64,000 bases of DNA from Nephrocerus scutellatus (taxonomy: Eukaryota > Arthropoda > Insecta > Diptera > Pipunculidae), in NCBI GenBank assembly GCA_947095585.1, contig OX352765.1, forward strand, positions 91,286,965 through 91,350,964, read 5' to 3'. The position numbers and the translations under genes are program-made. This document shows, one piece after another, positions 1 to 12,277 of the stretch (its first letter is position 1; every line of letters starts with the position of its first letter). The notes under the pieces were generated by a model. It did no database searches and was not told the origin of the DNA. It worked only from the letters and a program-made list of their open reading frames with translations.

Positions 1-330
1 GGTGACAATAATTATTTTTGAAAAGGCTACTAAGTGGTTATAATTGTCTTTCCTATTTAGATAGAGAGATTCATTCAGTTAATTGATGTGCTGTTCTATT
101 TTACCTTTTGATAACAACTTCCGTTTGGGACTGTTAAATGAGATAAGTGGTCTGAAACAAGTGATGATGCTGAATGGGATTATTAATAGGCTGTATAAGA
201 AATATATAAAGTCTTTTGAGAAGATATTAAAAAATTGTCATTGTCATTGGTCCATAATTTGACAAGAAAGTAAATATCGTAACTGATCTTATTAGCGCGT
301 TATATATGTACAACCTTTAAAACCGTAACC
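1..330. other. Spacer, nothing recognised
   Basis: A+T-rich sequence without a convincing coding frame, RNA gene or repeat. It borders the 3' side of the minus-strand LINE relic that begins near 330. Confidence 0.5.
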
Positions 331-2520
331 ATAGTCAACTGGTCAAAAGACTGACATCCAGCTGCCCAAATAAAAAAACTTATCGACTTCCTCTATCTGA
401 TGTACATCAATCGAGAGATCACATGTTCCACTGGCGTTAATGCGAAGTAGTTTTGTTTTTGAGACGTTAATTTTTAAACCCACTTTGTTAGCGCGGAGTT
501 CTAGTGAGCTTAATTTTCGCTCCATGTCACCTAGCGATTGTGATAGGAGACAGATATCATCGGCATAGTCCAGGCCTTCTAGGCGGTGAAAAACATTTCA
601 TGGAAAACCCGATGGAGTACGGTACCCAGTCGATGACAATTGTGAAAAGCAATGGTGAGAGGGTGCAACCTTGCTTGACTCCCGAGTAGACGATGAAAGG
701 TGAGCCAAGATGACCGTTGAGTCGCGGTACAGCTCCGATACTCAACTGACTGTTCAATGATTATACGCAAGGTGTTAATTTGATCAGTACAAGAACAATT
801 TGCTATTATAGAGGAGATCACTTGGTGTTTAGCCGGGTAATTCTCCTCTCCAGTTTTCGCAACTGCTCAAATCACCTTTCTTTGGGAGTTTGACCATTAA
901 GCCTTCTTTAAATGACGATGTAGTGATTTCAGATTCGCAGGTACCTTGATATATCGCATGCAATGTTCGCGTAGTTAACTCGACGTTGGCTTAAAGAAGT
1001 TCTTCGTAGATGTTGTCATTGCCTACTGCTTTACCTGATTGCAGTGAACGAATTGTTGTCCTTATCTCATCCAACGAATGAGTATAGCGACTCTGATGTT
1101 AAGTAGCCTATTGGAGGTTGATGGACGTGCCTGGCGAAGTACAATTGAAAACATACATAAAATGTTCTGTCCAGCGGGTTAATTGTTGTTCCTCCGTAAG
1201 GATCAAAGAGCCGTCTATTGCCTTAACAGGGTAGTTGTGGTAGTAGGTAGTAGTAGATGTGGTGTTTCTTGTTGGCCAGCTTACGAACGAGTTGGTAGAC
1301 TGTGCTGTATTTTCTACTATCAGTGCTTGTGTTGCGAGGTCGCTTAGCCATGCTCGTTTGTCGTTCCTAGCTGAACAGCCAACATGCCGGTCCAGATCCC
1401 TATATTTCCGCGCTAATGCGTTTCGCACGGCACCCGAGGTCGGGTGTTTAACTCTACTTTGATGGATTGGCGTTCACGAATGGTGTTCCGTGTGCTATCT
1501 GATATCCATTTTTTTTTTTAGTTTTGTCGGGGTAACCTAAAATGGTAAAGGCTGCTTCCGTATACGCATTTACTGTTTTCTACCATTTAGACTCTAGGGT
1601 TTGGGGCTGTATCTCAGAGAGAGACTGTTGTATGCGGGATACATATTGCAGTTTCACATCTTGGTCTTTCAGTGGTGCTACAACTGGCTTTCTCGTTGTT
1701 TGACTTCGTGTGGATGAGTTGACCGCAAGCTTCAATCGCACTCTGCCAACCACAAGGTGGTGGTCACTGTAGACGTCGGCGGTTCTTCGGGTTCTAAGGT
1801 CCAGCAACGATGATCGCCAATTGCCGCTTATAGCGATGTGATCAATCTGGTTGTTGTACATGTGATCAGGAGAGGTCCAGGTGGCTTTGTGGATGCTTTT
1901 GTGGCTTTGGCATTTTGTGCCTCCAATGATTAGGCTGCGATTAGAACATAGATCAGCAAACCTTTAACCGTTGTCATTCATAAAACCAAGGCCGTGGTTT
2001 CCCATGACATGTTCCCAATCATTGTTGTCGCTGCCTACCTTCGCGTTAAGGTCACCCATCAAAAAAACGATGTCACTCTTCCGTAGTTGATCTAATGAAT
2101 TATTTAGATGCAAGTAAAAAGTATCTTTTTCTTCAGGGGTAGCTTGTTCCGTTGGTGCATAAAATTGAACAAACACGACCTGTCGAACAGCAGATTTAAA
2201 TCTTGCAATAATGATTCTATCGCATATTGCTTGCCATTCGTGTAACGATCTTCTCGTGGCTTTAGAGAGTAGAAATCCCACTCCATTCGTGTATGGTGTT
2301 TTCCTGCAGGCTTACCCGAAAAAATTAGAAACTCCCCGGTAGATGTTCGTTTTCCCCCTACTCCAGGCCACTCATCTCACCTCACTAAGCCCAAGAATCT
2401 CTAGATGGTATTAACGAAATTATTTTGTTAATTGTGCAAGCGTTGTTTTCTTGATGAGCGTGCGAATGTTCCAAGTTCCAAAAGGTGTCCTTTTCCGTGC
2501 GCCAAAAGTAATTGTTGATA
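330..2520 (-). mobile_element. Decayed LINE (endonuclease plus reverse transcriptase), minus strand
   Basis: Reading the minus strand from about 2,500 downward, broken frames give consecutive pieces of one non-LTR retrotransposon polyprotein. At 1,964-2,281 is an apurinic-type endonuclease segment (GFLLSKATRRSL, YAPTE, MGDLNAKVGS). At 1,580-1,861 comes the end of the endonuclease with an SDHHL motif. At 1,108-1,428 is the linker (KAIDGSLILTEEQQLTRWTEHF). At 557-757 is the reverse transcriptase block GVKQGCTLSPLLF..VIDWV, and at 343-525 GLKIN.SKTK and FFYLGS. Order and orientation are as in an intact element, but stops and frameshifts separate the blocks, so it is dead. Clade not settled; the pieces resemble elements often annotated in insects as craniofacial development protein 2-like. 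A further fragment of this type lies at 37,040-37,272. Confidence 0.8.
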
Positions 2521-2869
2521 AATTCGATATGTATCCGAGACTAGTATTAGTTTCAAGAATCAATTAATTCAGTTAAGTGGTGATTGGCCAACCGCAACCT
2601 AGGTTGCCCAACTATTGGCGCTACAATTTTGTATCGATGAGTTTTCCCTCTAGCTGTTTGTTGCAGTTCTCTTCTTGCAGCACACTTCGTACACGCTCTG
2701 CACCTCAACATCTCCGCGTCAATTGACCCAAAAGAATCGACTTATAACTTTATCTAGTGTCTTCTTAATTCCCAAATGTTCGTCTGATGTTCCACTGTGT
2801 GCATCTTGAAGAACTTTCTTCATCAAATTCGTTGCTGACCAAGGAAAAGTCCCCTTCTTATTTAGCCTC

Positions 2870-3030
2870 GACCCAAGCTAATAGAAATCGAATTGGGAAC
2901 CGAAATCGTTCACTAGATTTGGTCGAGTTTCCAGTGACGCGACGTGGACGCATAAGATAGGAGTTGTGATGCGAGAGGCTTAGGACATAACTGTCTATAA
3001 TCGCATCATTATCACCGTTTGTCACCAAAC
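2870..3030. repeat. Dispersed repeat, copy 1 (partner at 42,920-43,065)
   Basis: About 140 bases match 42,920-43,065 in the same orientation with few differences; the shared core includes AGTTTCCAGTGACGCGACGT and CGCATAAGATAGGAGTTGTG. Both copies keep a similar minus-strand frame (SHHNSYLMRPRRVTGNSTKSS), so it may be a piece of a transposon coding region. I do not recognise the protein. Confidence 0.65.
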
Positions 3031-3059
3031 AATGGCCCATAATTCTCCTTAAATAATGC

Positions 3060-5420
3060 TGGCAACGGAGTCACAGTCAGTAATGAGACTTACAGTCTCC
3101 GATTTACGTTTAACTATGAATTGTCTGGCATTCAAAACATTTCGAAAATCGCCACTAAGTCTTTTGTAACCGCTTCATACCTCTTTGACCCGTTTGAGAG
3201 AATGGCATTTCTCAAAATTCAGGTGCATTTGGATATGACGATGTCGGGTTTAATTTGAGAGACCCCCCCCCACACATTTTTGATGATTAATCTTTCCTAA
3301 TATAAATTTAATAATGATGTTGGGTGTTTTTGGAACGATCGAGAACTATTTTGGTTGTTTTTGCAAAATCATCTAAAGGTTTACGTATTAGGTATTGCAA
3401 TGTAATTCGAAATTCCTACTTAGAGTTAAATGTTTGTCACTAATATAACGGCCAGAAGACTCGAATTGTCCAGTGAAGGTAGCTACTAATAAAAGTCTTG
3501 CACAAATTACTGGATAGTTTTCATGCATCACACCCTTTTTGTTGGCATTAGAACTGATGGAATATGAGTTGATCTTCAGAATCTGCTCTATCCGTGCAAC
3601 CCTGGTATTCGATGGTTTATGCCTTCGTTTCCCTTAACCAGTTCCTAGTATGAAATCCCGCATTAATTACAAAAGTTATACACTTCCTCAAAATCTCGCA
3701 CAGATTTTCGCAGCTACTCGTACTTTCCCAACCTCTTCTAATGTCTTCTAATCAGATATCTTCTACGCTAATGTGTTCCTCGTTTTATTGACATTCTGCA
3801 TCATTATAATTACCTATATAACTAAGGACTAGTACTGGCCTGTGCCATTGGTTATTTGGATTACAATACAATGTCATTTCCCAAATTACAAAAACCTCTA
3901 CGTTAAACCCACAAATTCCATTAGTATTGAAAATTGTAACCAAACTCCAGACTGCATTTGTGTATTATCATTTTTTTTGTTTGTCCAAGTAACTATAAAA
4001 CTTCAGTTAAACTCCATTAATTTCAAAATTTAATTGTCAGTAATATTTTCCAATTTTCAAGTGGCGACAACAAAAAAATTATGCCATTTTCTCTTTAGCT
4101 GTCTCGGTTTTGGGTACTTGAATGGTTTTTAAAAAAAATTCCTTCACATTTGACTTTTTATGATTTCAAGGCATAGCTGTACCGATACATAAAACGTCAG
4201 TGCAATTAACTATAACCTAAACCAACCAACAATGAGTGCACTTGAACGAACTATCGCTCTCTATCTCCTAAACTTTCCTTACATCCCTTGAATTTAATAT
4301 TCTCAGTTGTTGTTGTTGTTTTTTTATTATCGTTCAGTCAACGATCGATAATAACAAATGGGTGGGTGTATTTTTTTACATCCCATAAATATTCGGTTAT
4401 GGATGAGTTGTTGTTCTGTTAACTGGCAAACATTTGAATATGTCAATGGAGGATAGCGATGGATCAGTTTACAATGTGTTGTTTATAGAGCGAACCCCCA
4501 GGGAACATGCTCGTATTATGAAGTGCCATTTGACAGGGTGATAGAAACGACATGCATTTGACATGCAAAGTCGGAGTGTAATGTGTCCCGTTCGGATGGA
4601 TATTGGAGATGTTGTTGGGCACTTGTTATAATACGAACACGATCCGGTTGATGTAAGCAAGCGCTCTTGCATCGCACCTGCTCGCGAGATGTTTGGAGTT
4701 AGGAGCTAGGAGCAACGCAGTAGGCAATCATTGTCACACTTTGTTGGAAATACATCGTGGACAGAAATTTAATTTACTTATTAGATACAATATTGAGTGC
4801 ATTCCCCTTTTAGAAATGACGCCTGTGTCCTGTTCTGTCATGTCTATTTAGTAATTATAAATTGTGGCAGCGGCTGGAGTTTTTTTTACTTTTCGAAATA
4901 GTTCGGGAATGTATTTTCCTTGTTCGTATGTTTGATAGTGGAACATGTTCAAGAGAGTGAAACATATTTGAGGGTAATTTCACATTTTCTAGAATAATAA
5001 CAACATATGTGCTGGAATGTCCTAAAAGTACCCACACAAAGCGACGACACTTCTCAATTAATTAATTGGAACTGATTTCCCATTTTTCATTTTAATTGAG
5101 TTTCGTTACATCAATTGAAAGTCATGTGGGTTGTTTTCACAAAGACATTTGTTTGGAAGGATAATTTTTCAATGAGATCTTTTTTTATTTTAAAAGAACA
5201 TTCCACTCGAAATGTATTGCCTTCTTTCAACCTTATATTATAACGTAATAATCCTGTAGGTGGTATCCAAAGTTTCTATGTCGTCCACAGCAAAAGTTAG
5301 CAGCACTTAGTTCCAAAATAAAGATGAAATCAAAAACACTGCAGTAGTCGTATTTTGAAAGAAAAAATTTAGGTCAAAGTCTTGGAACCGATTACCGATA
5401 TATAAGGTAGTACAATTGTT
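3060..5420. other. Spacer, nothing recognised
   Basis: A+T-rich DNA with homopolymer runs (for example a C8 run near 3,265) and only short, non-conserved open frames. No domain, RNA gene or ordered repeat was seen. Confidence 0.5.
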
Positions 5421-5529
5421 GAGCTCACTGCGCAACAAAGATAATTAATAATGCCCTATAATATAAAATATAGAAATATATTTTAGACCATTGCATTGAC
5501 ATATGCATGTCTATCTCAATTTTTTTTTT

Positions 5530-5745
5530 TAAAAATATATTAAAAAGAAAAAGAAAAAATCCCCAAAGACCCCCCAAAAAGATCCCCAAAAGACCTCCCA
5601 AAAGACCCCAAAAATACCCCAGAAGGACACCAAAAAGACCCCCAAATATTCCCAAAAGTCCGCCAAAAAAAAACCCCAAAACGACACTAAACGGACTCCC
5701 AAAGTACCGCGAAAAGACCCTGCAAAGTTCGTGGGTCGAATCCCA
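5530..5745. repeat. Strand-asymmetric A/C-rich low-complexity tract
   Basis: About 200 bases made of irregular repeats of the type CCCCAAAAAGACC on the plus strand, with hardly any G or T. The open frames across it (Pro/Lys-rich on plus, Gly/Phe/Trp-rich on minus) are products of composition and should not be read as genes. Confidence 0.75.
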
Positions 5746-5799
5746 ATAACACCTGAAGGATTTTTGATGTCCCACCTCTCTCGAATTGGTGACAAACGT

Positions 5800-6234
5800 T
5801 CCGAGAGTTATAACTTGTCAACTCACCGGCCTTAAAATGTAGGTCCCTTTCATTTGTGCCCAAAAATATACAAATGGTCGCGAGAAGCTAGGCCTTGGAC
5901 CGCAATGGACTGTCGCGCCGAATATTATTATTTTTGTTAGGGGCAGCGGTTTTGGCATATTCGAGAGCACTCTCTCTCTACTCCCGCCGGTGCGTAAAGC
6001 ATGTCTAAACCGCCTTTTCTCAAGCGAGTTCATTTTGATGAATCCACTCCTTTGTTTAAGTAACTGTACGAAGCACATCAGCTTCTAGTGTTACAATAGG
6101 CTGTCCTACAACAGATTCCGAGGTTGATGCAGTTTGCGATGCACCGATGTCATAACTATTTATATTTTGGATCAATTTTGATACCCATTAGGAATAAATA
6201 TCACCCATGGCAGAGCCCGGTTTGTCATGGCAAT
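5800..6234. other. Spacer, nothing recognised
   Basis: No coding or repeat signal could be supported. An open minus-strand frame at 5,818-6,078 has no recognisable domain. Confidence 0.4.
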
Positions 6235-6300
6235 ACTGGGGTTTAAACCGAAGGTTGCAATGTATTCGGAGGTCGCTTACTAGCGACTAAGCTACCTCTT
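6235..6300 (-). repeat. Possible tRNA-derived SINE head
   Basis: On the minus strand TAGCTTAGTCGC (A-box-like) is followed about 45 bases later by GGTTTAAACCCC (B-box-like), the spacing of an internal RNA polymerase III promoter. The stems of a real tRNA cloverleaf are not convincing, so a decayed SINE or chance are both possible. Confidence 0.3.
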
Positions 6301-6430
6301 GAAGTGCCCGTCAGTCAAAACCGACGCACTTATACCAAGAAGGTCCGTTGTGATACCACAAGGAGGATCTAGAAATCAAACACCTGCTCGTTGAACCACT
6401 TGGAGCTTCGTATAAAGCGCAATAGGCTAT
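6301..6430. repeat. Dispersed repeat, copy 1 (partner at 19,565-19,680)
   Basis: About 110 bases align with 19,565-19,680 in the same orientation, including TTGTGATACYACA and TTGGAGCTTCGTAT. In both places transposon-derived sequence lies beside it, so it is probably part of a retroelement end. Confidence 0.55.
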
Positions 6431-6435
6431 TAATG

Positions 6436-6965
6436 TCAATTTGGGCTTAATCGTTGAAATCGTTGAAAACGCTCCCAGATGTGGCTTCCGCCTATTAGAC
6501 CTGCCTGTACCCTGTTGCTTCGACGTAGAGTCTCCGCTGGTTTTCCTGCTGTACTTATCAAGAAAGTCTTGGGCCAATTTAAGCTTGGGCCATGAGGTGC
6601 CACGACCCTGCCACTGCTGGTAGAAGGATTCCCTTTAATAGCCGCTCTGCGCTTGTCGGCAGTGAATAAACCACCACCCACAATTGCAGGGGCTTTTCCG
6701 GTAGCCAGCGATTGCACCGTGATACCGTCCGCTATGGAAGAATAACCGGTATTAGAAGTGCTAGTTTTCTCACAACTAACAGAAGCAAAGTTATTTTTAG
6801 CTTTAATAGCCGCTCTGCGCTTGTCGAGAGTAGATAAACCACTATCTACCGTTACAGGGGCACTACCGGTAGCCAGCGATTGCACCGTGCTACCGTCCGG
6901 TAAAGAAGAACCGGTATTGGAAGTTTTTTTTATTTTTTATTTTTTGTTATTGGCTGCCATTTGAT
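6436..6965 (-). pseudogene. Possible retroelement ORF1-like relic with internal protein repeats, minus strand
   Basis: An open minus-strand frame (6,436-6,885, about 149 residues) carries two related segments of about 66 residues, each with QSLATG followed by DKRRAAIK. At the nucleotide level the repeat begins a third time at 6,880-6,930 (TGCACCGTG.TACCGTCCG), upstream of the first full unit in the coding direction. The Ser/Thr/Lys-rich composition and surrounding retroelement DNA suggest the N-terminal part of a LINE ORF1, but no nucleic-acid-binding domain is visible. It has no clear start and runs into a T-rich stretch at 6,927-6,950. Confidence 0.35.
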
Positions 6966-9240
6966 TCCCACGAGAGATGGAGAAAGGAGGTCCATCCATA
7001 TACAGATAAGGCTATTTTAGTCAGGAGGGCGCCAGGTATCCGTGACACTCCGTTCGAGACTGGGCTATATTTAAAAACTGGGCCCCCAGCCAGGCTGATT
7101 ATCAGCACGGGTCATATGAAACCTTAATCCAGCACAGTGGGTGAGGACGGGGATGTGGATAGCAGATGAAGGAGATGGTAGGAGGAATTAAGAAAGATGG
7201 TACAATAGTACGAGCGCCCTTTAGTTTCAGGACTCATCTTAGGAAAAATTTCCCAAGAATCTTTGACCTTACTACAAGCCCCTACAACTCTTCAAGTTCG
7301 ACGCTCCGGTAGGGTAGGGGTACACTAACGAATGAGGTATTTAAAACATGCATACCATAAAGTCAAGTTAAATAAAAGTTTTTAGAAATTCGAAAAAAAA
7401 TACACATTGAGTCGGTAAAATTCTCTTAATTTTTTAGAATTATACCTTGCATTTTAGACATCATTACTAGACATCATTAGTAGACATCAAATTAACATTT
7501 TATCAACAACAATACTCTGAATTTTATTGATGCCCAAACACAATTCTGAGAAAAGTAGAAATAGCTGCAGCCAACCTAAGCCCATACATTAGAAGAAATC
7601 AACGGCAAGATGACCCATATCACTTGCAATACGTTCTGTAGATTCTTAAACGAATACTGCCCTAATTATCGTCTGTAAACATCAATCTGATATAAATAGC
7701 CGTTTGCTCTAATTGTTGACGTCACTTCGGAAAATTAACTTCTCGCAGTTATCGCCGCAACCCAAAACAAACGCACCGAATTCATCGAATTACAAAATAA
7801 ATTTCCTTTATTTAGAGAAAAATCAACATCATGCAGATCAGTAAAAATAAAAATACGCAACGCCCCACATTTTGAGTTGCAAGAACCTCCTCTGTATAAC
7901 ACTGATCAGTGTTAACAATTTACACCAAACCGTCATGATTGGGTTGCTATATTAAAATCGATTGAGGAACTATTAGTTCTCGAAATTCAAACTCCTAAAC
8001 GCGAGTTACGATTTTTCATGATGCCGTAATCCGCCTACAAAATGAAAATCTTTACCAACGCAAGTCAATTATGATTCATTACGTTACGGATAAAGCAAAA
8101 CTAAGGACGGGAGAAAAAAAAACCGAAACAAGAAAAACAAATTCTAATTATCTACAATGTCTACCGAAGGACTGACTGACTATACATACGGTAACACAAA
8201 CCCATCAAGTGGAATGGACCGAAAAAGAAAAATAATCAAAAATCATCCTAAAATAACATAAAAGCCGAAACCCATTTTCGTCTCATCAGGGGGCATAACA
8301 AATCGAGTCCCAATTTTAAAATTACAAAAAAAAAAAAAACGAAAATCTTTGGTGAACACGTGTGCACAATCGCAACTTTGAAAAAGGACCCCGACGAACA
8401 AAACCCATAAAAGGCTCAACGCAAAAGAAACAAAAAGTTGCCTAAACGAACGAACAATGAGAAAAGTAAAAACAACAAATCTTCAGATCGAGAGATTAGG
8501 ATCGATCTTGTCGCCTGTCGGATAACCGAAACTAAACCAAACCAGCCCGACCGACCGACCGACCGCAGCATTCTCCCTAGGGGTAGGAAGGGAATGATTT
8601 TTTTTTCCCTTTAATTTCTGTTTTTTTTTTCTTATATACTCGTATATGTTTACGAGGCGAAGAGTGTCGACCAACGTCGAGTGTAGAGATGAACGATATA
8701 GACCTGCGCTAAAGAATGGCCCTCGAACGCCACTCATGGTTAACTGGGAATCCTGTTATCGTCGACGAAAGACAAAACTCTGAAGAAATCCACACATAAT
8801 TGGTGTTGTTAATCTTTCTTCCCCCTCACCATTTCTGAACATTTTATTTGTCCTTATTAAGTGAGAAGTAGCTCCCAAAATTTTATGACAACAAAAAAAA
8901 GGAGATAAAGGCAAAGCCATTGCGCGGTGCACGTGTTCACCGTCGTAGAGTTGCTTGCTTGGACTGTAATCATCCAAATGATGTCCAGTGAAATTTCGAT
9001 AATTTATGGGTTTTGAATTTTTTCGTATCTTTTGTGATCCTGCTTTTGTTTTGGTTTATGTACTGCGGCGTTGATCGTTAAACCACTGATGGTGAGGACT
9101 TTGGGTCTTGTGAAGATGGAGAAAGACAATTACAAAGTACTAAAATATCCAAGAAATTTATTAAATATCAAATACAATTCGGAGCCATTAACAGATTTTA
9201 TTTGCGGAACCTCCAACACACATGCTGAGGCTTAAATTTA
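6966..9240. other. Spacer, nothing recognised
   Basis: 6,990-7,330 is more G+C-rich and may be retroelement untranslated sequence. The rest is A+T-rich with homopolymer runs (near 8,325 and 8,600-8,630). The open minus frames at 8,483-8,737 and 8,756-8,977 show no domain or homologous second copy. Confidence 0.45.
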
Positions 9241-9249
9241 GTTTTTTTA

Positions 9250-10900
9250 TATAATGTACGCACGCTAAAGGGATTTGCATCCTTATAAGGCTTAGCACAG
9301 CTTGGACGTTAGGAAGTTAGGGAGAGGAAAAGATGAAGATGTCTATGCACGTGTGTCTAAAATGACTGCAGATCATACAAATGCGGAACACAGAATCGGG
9401 CAATTCATTCCACATAACTATAGTGCGACTAAAGAAGGAATCTCTGAATTGGTTAGTCCGTCCGAAGATAGGCCCAATGGTAGACCTGTGGGCTCGAGTT
9501 GTGGCACGGGTATTACGGATGGGTGGGGTGCATCTGAAGACCGCTTTTGGAAAAAGTGATAAAACAGTGACAAGCAGGAAGTATTCCTACGATGTTCAAG
9601 TGATTCGATTATTTTTGCGATATTTACGTCACCAATAGGTCTTATCGCACGGTTTTGAATTCTGTTTAGTAGATGCAATGTGGTTTTGTGGGCACCTGCC
9701 CAGACAATACAGTTGTATTCAAGTTTATTGCGAATATATGCCTTGTAAATAGTAGCCAGGTCTGAAGAAATGCATTAAATCTTGCTCTGTTTTAGGAAAC
9801 CTAAACATTTCGCAGCATTCTGAGCGATGGCAAATATGTGGTCGTTCCAACGAAGCTTGTTGTTGATGCACATACCAAGATGCACATGCGAGTTTTTCAG
9901 TTTCTTTTTTTGCAAAATTCATTCACGGATAAATGTTGGGGTTTAAAATTATGCTTGGACGACAGAAGACAGCATTGAGTTATAGAAGCGTTAAATTTAA
10001 CTATATTACGTAGTCAAGGTCAGAATTTAACGTTCTTAACATACGGTGTGGTTCAAGTTCGACTTGCGACGTGCAGAAGGCGTGAAATCATAACGAAAGC
10101 TAAGAATGCTGTCGTCTGCGGAAGAATGGAATGGATTAGATGTGGTGGATATGAGATCATTAAAGAAAATCAGAAAGAGTGTCGGAGACAAAACAGAGCC
10201 TTGTGGAACACCGGCGTTTATGCGGTGAACATGTGCATTTGAAACTGTCCAATACGACCTGGATTGAACGGCCAGAAAGGTAGTTATACTAGTCCAATAG
10301 AGCAGGGCCTTATCAATTCCATTGGCATTAATTTTCGAAAAAAGAGCTGTCAAATACCTTGGAAATATCGAGCGCAACAGCTTTGCTTTCACCAAATTTG
10401 TGAATAGACTGGCTCCACTTTTCAGTGAGATAAGCCATCAGGTGACACCTGTAGAACGTTGCCTGTTGGCCGCTAAGGATTTCATGTGATTCAAGGTATT
10501 GCATAGCTTACGATGGAATAGCGTTTTCATGACCTTAGAAAGTATGGATCGGTACGAGGAAAGAGATGACGGTTCGCCCTTTTTAGGAACAGGCTGGATA
10601 AAGGCTGTTTTTCAATTCCTTGGGACGACTCCAGAAGTATAAGAGAAATGTAAAAGCCTGCGCAGTGGTAATGCCAACGTTGAAGAAAACCTTTTCAAAA
10701 CTATTGCGGGAATGCCATCAGGCCGAGCAGATTTATGCATGTTAAGATCATTTAATACTCTAGGCACTTGACGAGTACGAAAGTGAATCTGTCCCATAGA
10801 GGATTCGACTCTCGCAAGCTCAAGCGGCGGTAAGGAGCTATCAGGTAGCGTAGAGCTAGCTGCGAAATGTGAATGCAAGCAGATTGGCCTTGTCTATAGA
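9250..10900 (-). mobile_element. Decayed CR1-like LINE, reverse transcriptase to 3' end, minus strand
   Basis: Minus-strand pieces in element order. 10,612-10,878: pre-RT segment with SARPDGIPAIVLKRFS and LLHFSYTSGVVP. 10,036-10,395: RT segment with SYWTVSNAHVHRINAGVPQG, SVLSPTLFLIFFNDL and an active-site relic SADDS in place of the usual [YF]ADD. 9,418-9,678: C-terminal tail (LLNRIQNRAIRPIGD, HRRNTSCLSLFYHFF). Stops and frameshifts separate them. The 3' end (9,250-9,340) matches 26,835-26,930, and a plus-strand relative lies at 16,040-17,220, so this family left at least three fragments in the window. Clade assignment comes from the style of the RT and tail motifs and is tentative. Confidence 0.8.
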
Positions 10901-11660
10901 GCTGCTAGTTGGAATGTCATTGTGAATGATCGTTGGAAATTATGACGAGGCAGTATTTTTAATTCGTTTAACGAATGACCAAAAATGTTTTTTGAAGTAT
11001 TTTTTGTCTCAGTTCTTGGTCATAGTTGAATTTGACTCGTCTAAGGTAGGCATTGTAACCCAAAAGACCAAAAGCGTATCACCCGCTTCCTAGAAGTCTC
11101 TTTGCAGCTTAAATATACCAAGCAAATTCCTACGGTTTGATACACTTTGTCCTGGAAGGGATAAATTGTCGCATACGCTCCTGGAGTATGTTTGTGATCG
11201 TTTCGCACACCACACCACTATTGGCATTAAGTGGCCAATTAATGCTTCTAAAGAAATTATTGACACACGTTTATTATACAAAACACAACAACCACACAAC
11301 AACCACACGGCCTGCTTTGTGAACCCTTTCTTGTTTCCAGCTTAGCTTTTTGTCCAGAATAAGACGCAGATATTTGGCTTCATCCGGGAGTATAAAACTA
11401 TTCTCTTTATAGAGGGTGGGTCAAAATCTGGAATTTTATATTTCCTAGTAAAGAGGACAAGTTCAGTTTTATGGGGGTGTACTCCTAAACCACAATAATC
11501 TGCCAATCAAGTTAGATTATTAAGAGCATTCTGTAAGAGTTCCTTTAAGGTATTAATGTGCTTTCCTGAGACGGCAAAAGCAACCTCATCCGCATAAGTA
11601 ATCACTCTGCAGCCCTCCCTTTTCCGGCACCGCTAAGTTCAATGGAAGGGGGATAGAACT
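10901..11660 (-). mobile_element. Fragment of a second LINE reverse transcriptase, minus strand
   Basis: Near 11,400-11,615 the minus strand reads ITYADEVAFAVSGKHINTLK, then GLGVHPHKTELVLFTRKYKIP. This is the RT active-site box (YADD changed to YADE) followed by the K.TE..LF segment typical of R1/LOA-like elements. It differs in type from the neighbouring CR1-like fragment. 10,901-11,340 contains no clearer landmark. Confidence 0.55.
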
Positions 11661-12185
11661 CCATCTTACGGCGTTCCTCTGCAGACAGATCTTTTAGCAG
11701 ACGACACACATAATAAATATTGTAATAATAGATTATAAATATAATAATCTATCATTTTACAGACAACTATATAGATGGACATTGGAGAAATATAAACATT
11801 ATCACTGGTCTCTGTTATCTTGTTTTCAATACAAAAGTAACTACGAGTGTCATGCTCAATCCTACTCATTACACGATTGCGAAATTGCTCATCGAATTTT
11901 ATTGTCAACCACACCTCTAGACAAAAATGAAATACTCAAACCGCACTCTACTTTTACAGAGTACTAGTACCTTTCAAGTCATACCATAAAAAGTTCCAAA
12001 TTCAGATATGAAAAAGTTTACCCTCCCAATCCTAATAAAATTGTCAGTCAAAAAATACCTTATTGACATTACATTGGGACTAACCCAAATTTTTATGATT
12101 ACTTCGCGTTTAATTGCGGCAATTTGATAAACCATTGAAAGGCGTTCAAGGGACAATGGCTACATAAGTTGAAGAAGCGGTTAAT
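11661..12185. other. Upstream region of the C-type lectin gene
   Basis: A+T-rich sequence without recognised coding content. It probably includes distal promoter DNA of the lectin gene starting at about 12,220; no specific factor site can be supported. Confidence 0.4.
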
Positions 12186-12188
12186 GTT

Positions 12189-12198
12189 TCTATAAAAG
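12189..12198 (+). promoter_or_regulatory. TATA box of the C-type lectin gene
   Basis: CTATAAAAGA lies about 85 bases before the start codon, with an initiator-like TCAATTG roughly 30 bases downstream. Spacing fits a TATA-driven insect promoter. Confidence 0.6.
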
Positions 12199-12277
12199 AC
12201 TGGTGTTAGCGCCCTCAATTGTTAGTAACATTGCAATAGTTCTGAGCATACGTTTACATTATTATTTAACGAGTACA

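Noticed and set aside
5425..5795. Long open frames (Gly/Phe/Trp-rich on minus, Pro/Lys-rich on plus)
   Set aside because: They follow from the low-complexity A/C tract; both strands are open at the same place without any domain.
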